From NCBI GenBank assembly GCA_028709785.1, contig JAQUTK010000019.1:1-64000 (forward strand): a stretch of DNA of 64,000 nt, read 5' to 3'. Below are positions 55,938 to 64,000 of the stretch, piece after piece (position 1 is the first letter of the stretch; the number at the start of each line of letters is the position of its first letter). Made by a program: the position numbers and the translations under genes. The stretch comes from Bacteroidales bacterium. Its GTDB lineage: Bacteria > Bacteroidota > Bacteroidia > Bacteroidales > JAQUTK01. The notes beneath the pieces are model-generated. The model was given only the letters and a program-made list of their open reading frames with translations, did no database searches and was not told where the DNA came from.

Positions 55938-57740
55938 ATGAAGAATCAGTTACGCAGCTCCTTCAGTACGGAAGGACGCAGGATGGCCGGAGCCAGAGCG
56001 CTTTGGGCTGCCAATGGGATGAAAAAAGAGCAGATGGGCAAACCTATCATAGCCATCGTCAATTCCTTTACTCAGTTTGTGCCCGGTCATGTGCATCTGC
56101 ACGAGATCGGCCAGCAGGTAAAAGCAGAAATAGAAAAGCTTGGATGCTTTGCCGCGGAGTTCAATACCATTGCTATTGATGACGGTATCGCCATGGGACA
56201 CGATGGAATGCTCTATTCGCTCCCTTCCCGCGACATCATCGCCGACAGTGTCGAATATATGGTCAATGCCCACAAAGCTGATGCGATGATCTGCATCAGT
56301 AACTGTGATAAGATCACTCCGGGTATGCTGATGGCCTCCATGCGCCTCAATATCCCCACGATCTTTGTCTCCGGCGGACCGATGGAAGCCGGACGGTGGA
56401 ACGGAAAGAAGCTCGACCTCATTGACGCGATGGTACAGTCTGCCGACCCTTCAGTCAGTGACGAAGAAGTGCGCAACATAGAAAACAATGCCTGTCCGAC
56501 CTGTGGTTCCTGTTCCGGCATGTTTACCGCTAACTCGATGAACTGTTTGAACGAAGCCCTCGGAATGGCACTTCCCGGAAACGGCACGATTGTAGCGACC
56601 CATGTCAATAGATATCAGCTCTTCCTGGATGCCGCCCGCATCCTTGTGGAAAACGCCTTCAAATATTACCGCGATGGCGACGACAGCGTATTGCCCCGCA
56701 GCATTGCTACCCGTGCGGCCTTCCTCAACTCCATGACACTGGACATTGCCATGGGTGGTTCCACCAATACCGTGCTTCACCTGCTGGCAATCGCGCATGA
56801 AGCAGAAGTGGATTTCACGATGGACGACATTGATCAGTTAAGCCGCAAAGTACCCTGTCTCTGCAAGGTAGCACCCAACTCACAAAAATATCACCTTCAG
56901 GATGTCAACAAAGCAGGAGGAATCCTTGCCATCCTCAGCGAACTGGCCAAAGGCGGACTGGTGGACACCACCGTGCATCGCGCGGACTGTCTCACACTTG
57001 CCGAGGCGATTGATAGGAACGATATATGCAGCAAGCATGTCACTCCCGAGGCGATCAACCGTTACAAGAGTGCCGCAGCCAATCGTTTCAACCTTGTTCT
57101 CGGTTCGCAATCCGACAGCTATGACGGACTTGATACCGACCGTGACACCGGTTGTATCCGCGACCTCGAACATGCCTATACCAAAGATGGCGGACTTGCC
57201 GTGCTCAAAGGTAATATCGCGCAAGACGGCTGTGTCATCAAGACCGCCGGTGTAGATGAGAGCATCTGGAAGTTCAGCGGTCCGGCTAAAGTCTTCGACT
57301 CACAAGACGCAGCCTGCGACGGCATCCTCCGCGGCAAGGTTGTCAGTGGCGATGTCGTGGTTATCACCCACGAAGGACCCAAAGGTGGACCGGGAATGCA
57401 GGAGATGCTCTATCCGACTTCCTACATCAAGTCCAAACACTTAGGCAAAGAATGCGCCCTCATCACTGACGGACGTTTCAGCGGAGGCACCTCCGGACTA
57501 AGCATCGGTCATGTCTCTCCCGAAGCTGCCGCCGGCGGCAATATCGGAAAGATTATGGACGGCGACATCATAGAGATAGATATTCCCGGCCGCAGCATCA
57601 ACGTTCGTCTGAGCGATGCAGAGCTGGCTGCCCGCCCCATGACCCCTGTCACCCGTACCCGCTTCGTGCCCAAGAGCCTCAGAGCTTATGCCAGCATGGT
57701 GAGTTCGGCAGACAAGGGAGCTGTAAGAATGATCGACTAA
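55938..57740 (+). CDS. ilvD: dihydroxy-acid dehydratase
   Basis: [51 protein letters not shown]. Confidence 0.98.
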   Translation: MKNQLRSSFSTEGRRMAGARALWAANGMKKEQMGKPIIAIVNSFTQFVPGHVHLHEIGQQVKAEIEKLGCFAAEFNTIAIDDGIAMGHDGMLYSLPSRDIIADSVEYMVNAHKADAMICISNCDKITPGMLMASMRLNIPTIFVSGGPMEAGRWNGKKLDLIDAMVQSADPSVSDEEVRNIENNACPTCGSCSGMFTANSMNCLNEALGMALPGNGTIVATHVNRYQLFLDAARILVENAFKYYRDGDDSVLPRSIATRAAFLNSMTLDIAMGGSTNTVLHLLAIAHEAEVDFTMDDIDQLSRKVPCLCKVAPNSQKYHLQDVNKAGGILAILSELAKGGLVDTTVHRADCLTLAEAIDRNDICSKHVTPEAINRYKSAAANRFNLVLGSQSDSYDGLDTDRDTGCIRDLEHAYTKDGGLAVLKGNIAQDGCVIKTAGVDESIWKFSGPAKVFDSQDAACDGILRGKVVSGDVVVITHEGPKGGPGMQEMLYPTSYIKSKHLGKECALITDGRFSGGTSGLSIGHVSPEAAAGGNIGKIMDGDIIEIDIPGRSINVRLSDAELAARPMTPVTRTRFVPKSLRAYASMVSSADKGAVRMID

Positions 57741-57765
57741 TTGACAATTAATACAAGACACGACG

Positions 57766-59463
57766 ATGGGAAAAGAGATAATCAAAGGATCAGAAGCATT
57801 GATGCGCTCGTTGATACACGAGGGCGTTGACTGCATCTTCGGTTACCCCGGAGGTGCCATCATGCCGGTATATGACAGTCTGATGGATCATACCGATACA
57901 CTACATCACATACTGGTCCGTCACGAACAAGGTGCCGTACATGCTGCGCAAGGTTATGCCCGCACATCCGGCAGAGTGGGTACCTGTATTGTGACCAGCG
58001 GACCGGGTGCCACCAATGCCATCACAGGCATCGGCGACGCCATGCTCGACAGTACACCACTCGTTGTTATCACCGGACAGGTGGCTTCATCTCTCCTCGG
58101 TAGCGACGCTTTTCAGGAGATAGACGTCGTCAGTATCACACAGCCGATCTCCAAATGGAGCTATCAGATCCGTCATGCCTCGGATATTGCCTGGGCAGTA
58201 GCCCGTGCTTTTTATATTGCAGGCACTGGTCGTCCCGGACCAGTGGTACTCGACTTTGCGAAAAATGCTCAGATCGAGATGACAGAATATGAACCATTTA
58301 ATATAGAGTTTATCCGTGGCTATAATCCATGGCCGTCCATCAGTGAAGAATCCGTTCAGGAGGCAGCTAAGATCATCAACGCAGCCAGGAAACCTTTTGC
58401 TGTTGTCGGTCAGGGTGTCGAACTCGCAGGAGCCAATGCCGAACTGCTGGCCTTGATTGAGAAAGCCGACATACCTGTAGGACGAACGCTCCTTGGACTT
58501 TCCGCATTGCCATCCGGTCATCCGCTCAATAAAGGGATGCTCGGCATGCACGGCAATCTCGGGCCCAATGTCAAGACCAACGAATGCGATGTCCTGATCG
58601 CTATCGGCATGCGTTTTGACGACCGTGTCACCGGCGATCTCAAGACCTATGCCAAACAAGCGAAAGTCATTCATTTTGATATTGACCCGGCTGAGATTGG
58701 CAAGAATGTAAAACCTACTGTTGCCGTGATTGGTAATTGTAAGCTGACCCTTCCGGCTGTAACCGCACTGGTGGAGAAAAACAACCACCGCGAATGGATC
58801 GACAGCTTTATTCCCAGCGAAGTCAAAGAACATGATCTTGTGATCCACAGCGAACTCTATCCCGAACAGGGACCCATCACCATGGGTGAAGTAGTCTCCA
58901 AAGTGACGGAAGCAACACGCGATCATGCCGTGCTTGTGACTGACGTCGGACAGAATCAGATGATTGCAGCCCGTTATTTTCGCTTCACGGAACCACGCAG
59001 CGTGGTCACCTCCGGCGGACTCGGCACCATGGGTTTCGGACTTCCCGCGGCTATCGGAGCCACCTTCGGCGCACCCGACCGTACGGTTTGCCTCTTCTGC
59101 GGCGATGGCGGTTTGCAGATGACCATCCAGGAGTTGGGCACCATCCTTGAGTCCGGTGCTCCTGTCAAGATCATCCTGCTCAACAATAGTTACCTCGGCA
59201 TGGTACGCCAGTGGCAGGAACTATTCTTCAACAAACGTTATTCCTGTACCCCGATGATAAACCCGGACTTTGGCAAGATTGCTGAGGCATACAACATTCC
59301 GAGTCGCCGTCTGCATCTTCGTGAAGAACTCGAAGACGCGATCCGGGAGATGCTCACCACCGACGGTCCTTTCCTCCTTGAAGTAGGAGTGGTTAAAGAG
59401 TCCAATGTCTTTCCGATGGCACCGGCAGGACAGGATGTAAGTGTTATGATGTTTGACTGTTAA
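57766..59463 (+). CDS. ilvB: acetolactate synthase large subunit
   Basis: FGYPGGAIMPVYD, ThDP motif GDGGLQMTIQELGTILESGAPVKIILLNN. Confidence 0.98.
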   Translation: MGKEIIKGSEALMRSLIHEGVDCIFGYPGGAIMPVYDSLMDHTDTLHHILVRHEQGAVHAAQGYARTSGRVGTCIVTSGPGATNAITGIGDAMLDSTPLVVITGQVASSLLGSDAFQEIDVVSITQPISKWSYQIRHASDIAWAVARAFYIAGTGRPGPVVLDFAKNAQIEMTEYEPFNIEFIRGYNPWPSISEESVQEAAKIINAARKPFAVVGQGVELAGANAELLALIEKADIPVGRTLLGLSALPSGHPLNKGMLGMHGNLGPNVKTNECDVLIAIGMRFDDRVTGDLKTYAKQAKVIHFDIDPAEIGKNVKPTVAVIGNCKLTLPAVTALVEKNNHREWIDSFIPSEVKEHDLVIHSELYPEQGPITMGEVVSKVTEATRDHAVLVTDVGQNQMIAARYFRFTEPRSVVTSGGLGTMGFGLPAAIGATFGAPDRTVCLFCGDGGLQMTIQELGTILESGAPVKIILLNNSYLGMVRQWQELFFNKRYSCTPMINPDFGKIAEAYNIPSRRLHLREELEDAIREMLTTDGPFLLEVGVVKESNVFPMAPAGQDVSVMMFDC

Positions 59464-59474
59464 AACAATAACGT

Positions 59475-60044
59475 ATGGAAAAGACAGCATTAGATATAGA
59501 TAAGAAGATCTACACGATCAACGTATATTCGGAAAATATCGCCGGATTGCTCAATAAGATTACAAACATCTTTACCCGTCGTCAGCTCAATATCGAGACC
59601 CTGAGCGTATCAGCATCCTCTATTGAGGGGATACACAAATATACGATCACCACCGTTACCGATGAGGCAACAGTCGATAAGGTGACCCGTCAGATGGAAA
59701 AAATTATTGATGTTCTGCAGGCGCATTATTATCTGGATGATGAAATCATTTATCAGGAAATAGCTCTTTACAAAGTTCCTACTGATGAATTGCTCAACGG
59801 TCCCGGCATCGAGCAATTGGTGCGTAAGCACAACGCCCGCATCATGGAGGTCAATCGTACATTTACCGTTATCGAACTGACCGGTCACCCGGAAGACACT
59901 GAAGCCCTCTATGCAGAACTTAGTGAGATCGGCCTCTACCAGTTTGTACGTTCCGGTCGTATCGCCATCACAAAAAGTCCCGTGGAGCGTCTGAGCAATT
60001 TCCTGGCGAATATTAAAAAAATAGCCGACAAGCGAAATGACTGA
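59475..60044 (+). CDS. ilvN: acetolactate synthase small subunit
   Basis: ACT domain YSENIAGLLNKITNIFTRRQLNIETLSVS. Confidence 0.96.
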   Translation: MEKTALDIDKKIYTINVYSENIAGLLNKITNIFTRRQLNIETLSVSASSIEGIHKYTITTVTDEATVDKVTRQMEKIIDVLQAHYYLDDEIIYQEIALYKVPTDELLNGPGIEQLVRKHNARIMEVNRTFTVIELTGHPEDTEALYAELSEIGLYQFVRSGRIAITKSPVERLSNFLANIKKIADKRND

Positions 60045-60801
60045 AAACAATAAGATCGGACGCTATACCTTCCTGGCAGAGCCTTTCCACTGCGACAGCA
60101 GCGGCAAGCTCTCCATGGGATATATGGGCAACACCTTGCTCAACTGCGCCGACTTTCACTCCAAGAGCCGCGGTTTCGGCATGACCTACCTCCACGACCA
60201 CAACTGCACCTGGGTGCTCTCGCGTTTCGCCATCGAGATGTACGAGATGCCCGCCCAGTACGACCGGTTTGAAGTCGAGACCTGGGTAGAAAATGTCTAT
60301 CGCCTCTTTACCGACCGTAACTTTGCGATCTACAATGCCGCCGGCACGATCATCGGCTACGGCCGTTCCGTCTGGGCGATGATTGATGTCACCACCCGCA
60401 AACCCCTCGACCTGCTCGCCCTTCACAGCGGATCCATCACCGATTATATCTGTGACCATCCCTGTCCGATGGACAAGCCCTCCCGCATCAAACTCCGTGA
60501 GGGTCAGGAGGTCGGTCGGTATGTGGCGCGCTACAGCGATATCGACATCAACGGACACGTCAACAGCATCAAGTACATCGACCATATCCTCGATCTCTTT
60601 CCCCTGGACTATCATCTGAGTCGCAAAGTCACCCGGTTTGAAATGGCCTATGTCGCTGAGACCTATTGCGGTGAAACCCTCACCTTTTACCGGGAGGAGA
60701 CAGCCCCGCAGACCTTCGACATCGAAGTAAAGAAAGAAGAGACACTCATCTGCCGCAGCAGAGTCTGTTTCTCCGACCAAACAACAAACAATGAACAATA
60801 A
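60037..60801 (+). CDS. acyl-[acyl-carrier-protein] thioesterase
   Basis: Two hotdog repeats; WVLSRFAIEMYEMPAQYDRFEVETWVE, YSDIDINGHVNSIKYIDHILD. Confidence 0.93.
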   Translation: MTENNKIGRYTFLAEPFHCDSSGKLSMGYMGNTLLNCADFHSKSRGFGMTYLHDHNCTWVLSRFAIEMYEMPAQYDRFEVETWVENVYRLFTDRNFAIYNAAGTIIGYGRSVWAMIDVTTRKPLDLLALHSGSITDYICDHPCPMDKPSRIKLREGQEVGRYVARYSDIDINGHVNSIKYIDHILDLFPLDYHLSRKVTRFEMAYVAETYCGETLTFYREETAPQTFDIEVKKEETLICRSRVCFSDQTTNNEQ

Positions 60802-60833
60802 CGTATATACTAACCTTTAAACAATAAACAAAA

Positions 60834-61880
60834 ATGGCAATTATGAATTTTGGAGGGGTAGAAGAACAAGTCGCTACCCGTGAAGAATTTCCACTCGAGA
60901 AAGCTCGTGAAGTATTGAAAGACGAAGTGATCGCAATCATCGGTTACGGTGTACAGGGTCCCGGTCAGTCTCTCAACCTCAAGGACAACGGATTCAATGT
61001 GATCGTTGGTCAACGTAAAGAGTCCAAGACATGGGACAAAGCCATCGCTGACGGATGGGTGCCGGGAGAGACTCTCTTCGAGATTGAAGAAGCCTGCCAG
61101 CGTGCTACGATTATCCAGTACCTCTTGTCTGATGCAGCACAGATCGCTGTATGGCCTACTATCAAGAAATACCTGACCCCGGGCAAAGCCCTCTATTTCT
61201 CTCACGGTTTCGCCATCACTTACAAAGAACGTACCGGTATCATTCCTCCGGCAGACGTCGATGTGATCCTCTGCGCACCTAAAGGTTCGGGTACATCTCT
61301 TCGCCGCATGTTCCTGCAAGGTCGCGGACTGAATTCCTCTTATGCAGTATTCCAGGATGCTACAGGCAGAGCTTTGGAACGTACCATCGCATTAGGGATC
61401 GGTATCGGATCCGGTTACCTCTTTGAGACCACCTTCAAACGTGAAGTCTACTCAGACCTTACCGGCGAACGCGGTACCTTGATGGGTGCTATCCAGGGAC
61501 TCCTTCTCGCACAGTACGAGACACTCCGTGAAAACGGTCACACCCCATCCGAAGCCTTTAATGAAACAGTAGAAGAGCTGACTCAGTCACTCATGCCACT
61601 GTTTGCAGAAAACGGAATGGACTGGATGTACGCCAACTGTTCAACTACCGCACAACGCGGTGCATTGGATTGGATGGGCCCGTTCCACGATGCTACCAAA
61701 CCTGTATTCCAGAAGCTCTATGCAGAAGTAGCCTGTGGCAACGAAGCACAACGCTCTATCGACACCAATTCCAAGCCCGATTACCGCGCCGGACTGGATG
61801 CTGAACTCAAAGCCCTTCACGATAGCGAGATGTGGCGTACAGGAGCCGTTGTACGTAAGTTGAGACCGGAAAACAACTAA
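60834..61880 (+). CDS. ilvC: ketol-acid reductoisomerase
   Basis: IGYGVQGPGQSLNLKDNGFNVIVGQR, FSHGFAITYKERTGIIPPADVDVILCAPKG. Confidence 0.98.
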   Translation: MAIMNFGGVEEQVATREEFPLEKAREVLKDEVIAIIGYGVQGPGQSLNLKDNGFNVIVGQRKESKTWDKAIADGWVPGETLFEIEEACQRATIIQYLLSDAAQIAVWPTIKKYLTPGKALYFSHGFAITYKERTGIIPPADVDVILCAPKGSGTSLRRMFLQGRGLNSSYAVFQDATGRALERTIALGIGIGSGYLFETTFKREVYSDLTGERGTLMGAIQGLLLAQYETLRENGHTPSEAFNETVEELTQSLMPLFAENGMDWMYANCSTTAQRGALDWMGPFHDATKPVFQKLYAEVACGNEAQRSIDTNSKPDYRAGLDAELKALHDSEMWRTGAVVRKLRPENN

Positions 61881-61896
61881 AATAACTTCCCCAACA

Positions 61897-61932
61897 AAAA
61901 AAGCCTTCTGCAAAAGCAGAGGGCTTTTTTAT
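61897..61932 (+). terminator. ilv operon terminator
   Basis: AAAGCCTTCTGC-AAAA-GCAGAGGGCTTT followed by T-run. Confidence 0.92.
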
Positions 61933-61965
61933 TTCCATATCTTTACGCAATTAAAAAACGAGACT

Positions 61966-62448
61966 ATGATACGACCCGTCACTCTGCAAGATGCCCCCGC
62001 TATTACCTCCATATACAACGAATACGTGGAGCACAGCGTAGCAACCTTTGAAACCGTCCCCGTAAGCGTAGAAACCATGCGCACCCGTATAGCCGAAACA
62101 ATCGAAGCATACCCCTACATCGTCTATGAAACAGAAGGGGAGGTTGTCGCCTACAGTTATGTTCATGCCTGGAAAACCCGAAAAGCCTATGAGTACACCG
62201 CAGAAACCACCATCTTCGTACATCCCGACCATAAACGCAAAGGCATCGGACTTGAATTGGTCCGACAACTCATCGAAGTGTGTCGTCAACGCAACATTCA
62301 CGTATTGATTGCCTGTATCACAGCATCCAACACTGCGAGCGTCATCATGCATGAAAAACTCGGTTTTCAGAAAGTCGCTCACTACCACGAAGTTGGCTGG
62401 AAATTCGACCAATGGCTAGACGTCGCTGACTACCAACTCACCCTCTAA
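61966..62448 (+). CDS. GNAT family N-acetyltransferase (phosphinothricin acetyltransferase-like)
   Basis: MIRPVTLQDAPAITSIYNEYV, VHPDHKRKGIGLELVRQLIEVCRQ. Confidence 0.92.
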   Translation: MIRPVTLQDAPAITSIYNEYVEHSVATFETVPVSVETMRTRIAETIEAYPYIVYETEGEVVAYSYVHAWKTRKAYEYTAETTIFVHPDHKRKGIGLELVRQLIEVCRQRNIHVLIACITASNTASVIMHEKLGFQKVAHYHEVGWKFDQWLDVADYQLTL

Positions 62449-62864
62449 CCTGCAGTTGCGAGCCTGTTCTTGCATCATTTCTCATTCAATATGATACAAT
62501 TTCTGTGCTTATGAATGAAATATCATTCAAAGATAGGGTGTCCTACGTAGTGATTGTTGAAAAGATTGCAAAGCAACGAGCGTTCTTTGAAGGTTGCGAA
62601 GCAACAAGCGCAGCGGCAGCAGCTGAAAGCTGCGATTGTTTTAGGCAGCGATCATTAAGCGAAGCGAAAATGGAGGCAGCTACGCTGCGATTATTGATTC
62701 CGCCTTGTCGTTTCTCACCGGATCAGCAGATTGCGGTGGCAGGGCGTCCGTGGCAACCCCTGTTTGAGCGAAGCGAGTTTGTGGGTTGTCACAGCAAAGC
62801 TTTCGTAGGATGCCCGGGGAGAAATGCAGCCGGAGAGTTTTTTCTTTGCGAACTTATCTTTTTT

Positions 62865-62945
62865 GCGGAAAAAAAGAAAGTGGGAGAGAGGGAGAGCAGA
62901 ACCAAGAAAGTGTGATATAGTGGGGTGAGCGGAAAAAAAGAAAGT
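62865..62945. repeat. exact 17-bp direct repeat pair in a polypurine stretch
   Basis: GCGGAAAAAAAGAAAGT at 62865-62881 and 62929-62945. Confidence 0.75.
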
Positions 62946-63017
62946 AAGAGCCCTTTGCCGCAAGAGAAAGAAAGATAGGAGTGGGAGAGAATAGGAGAGA
63001 ATAGGAGATAGAGAGAG

Positions 63018-63932
63018 TCAGCCTTTCCGCTGTCTCCTGTGTCTCCACAGCTGAAAGCTATTAATCGCATTCTGCCACACGATATAAGCCGCAGGCCCAA
63101 TCGACGCCAACGGATGCAGATACACCTGCGCCATCCAGATTGCCAGGATCGTATTCTTCTGACCCAGTCCCTGTCCCGCAGACACCGCGTCATTGTTATA
63201 CCGTCGTCCCAGAAAGCGTCCCAACCAGAATTGAGCGATACAAATCACTAGTGCTCCCAGCGCGATACTCACCTCCGTCGTATAATCCGGATCCTTTTGC
63301 GAGACCAGAAAGAGCGTCGTCCGTCCCGTCACCACTGTCAGCGCCACCACCCACAGATAATACGAGCCCAGCGACCAGTTGGTCAGTTTGCGATGCACCG
63401 CAGGCAAGAAGAAATAGAGCCCCCACGCCGTCAGCAGTGGGATGATCAACACCGGACCCACCTCCGTCGCGATCCGTGCCACCGAGGTCAGGAACGGCAC
63501 CTCCGTCTGCGCCCCCATAAAAGAGAAGAGGAGTGGAGCAGCCACAGCTACCCCCACACTGCAAAAGATCACATAACTCGTCAGAAAAGCGATGTTACCA
63601 CCCAATAGTCCCGTGATCACTGCCGCCGCCGTAGCCGTCGGTGCCAGCACACAGACCATCGTGCTCTGCGCCACCACCTCGTCATACAACCCCAACACCA
63701 GATAGACCACCACTGCTCCCACCAGCTGAATCCCCAGCAGCCACACATGCAACCGGTTCAGCCGCACCTCCTTCGGCGATAACCGGCAGAAGGTAAGCAG
63801 CAACATCACAAAGATCAGATACGGGATGACCGGAGCCAGCAACGACGTGTAGCGATAAAACAGCGCACCTACAATCATTGCCCCGGGCAGCGACCACTCC
63901 TTGAGCAGCTTCAATAGTTTACCGGCAATCAT
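63018..63932 (-). CDS. bile acid:sodium symporter (BASS/SBF) family transporter
   Basis: Multi-TM; APTATAAAVITGLLGGN and GQGLGQKNTILAIWMA motifs. Confidence 0.78.
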   Translation of the reverse strand: MIAGKLLKLLKEWSLPGAMIVGALFYRYTSLLAPVIPYLIFVMLLLTFCRLSPKEVRLNRLHVWLLGIQLVGAVVVYLVLGLYDEVVAQSTMVCVLAPTATAAAVITGLLGGNIAFLTSYVIFCSVGVAVAAPLLFSFMGAQTEVPFLTSVARIATEVGPVLIIPLLTAWGLYFFLPAVHRKLTNWSLGSYYLWVVALTVVTGRTTLFLVSQKDPDYTTEVSIALGALVICIAQFWLGRFLGRRYNNDAVSAGQGLGQKNTILAIWMAQVYLHPLASIGPAAYIVWQNAINSFQLWRHRRQRKG

Positions 63933-64000
63933 CCGACATCCTCCCCTTTGTCTTCCGATAACTGTCCAGTCTTCTTTTCCGGCAGAAGAGCACCTGCCGG
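63929..64000 (-). CDS. C-terminal end of upstream gene (truncated by window)
   Basis: ...PAGALLPEKKTGQLSEDKGEDVG*; stop overlaps the start of the BASS gene (ATGA). Confidence 0.5.
   Translation of the reverse strand, partial: PAGALLPEKKTGQLSEDKGEDVG

Noticed and set aside
60013-60798. 261-aa ORF antisense to the thioesterase
   Set aside because: Thioesterase reading is strongly supported; the antisense frame is a codon-bias by-product.
62505-62915. 136-aa ORF as a real gene
   Set aside because: Composition follows the GCGAAGC repeats and polypurine tail; no recognisable domain, and other frames are open too.

Overview
This is a chromosomal window from a Bacteroidetes bacterium, most likely Bacteroidales. 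The lineage call rests on repeated TAnnTTTG -7 promoter boxes, fused SecDF, BspA-type LRR proteins and a DksA-like regulator with a degenerate zinc finger. It opens with the 3' end of a 23S rRNA and a 5S rRNA. Core genes follow: lspA, ileS, HU, two rhomboids, secDF, serS, rpmA/rplU, trxB, lolA, ftsK, an eptA-like gene, dnaX, pepD and tRNA-Leu. Next come a rubredoxin gene missing from the ORF track and an accessory stretch of secreted and LRR proteins. After that are a HypD-like glycyl-radical enzyme with its activase, cstA, a Met-rich CotH-kinase protein, copA plus a copZ-like gene, a Trp/Tyr-repeat secreted protein, a complete glycine-cleavage/lipoate-ligase operon and an ilvD-ilvB-ilvN-thioesterase-ilvC operon. 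I saw no CRISPR array, prophage or intact transposon. The two strongest regulatory finds are (1) a complete transcription attenuator upstream of ilvD, with a 23-aa leader peptide MFQKSTANLLLVNVIILVVCERA and mutually exclusive hairpins, and (2) an A11 slippage tract in dnaX where a 1-nt slip in either direction gives near-immediate termination just after the clamp-loader core, which would produce a gamma-like short form. All calls are from reading the sequence; no database search was run.
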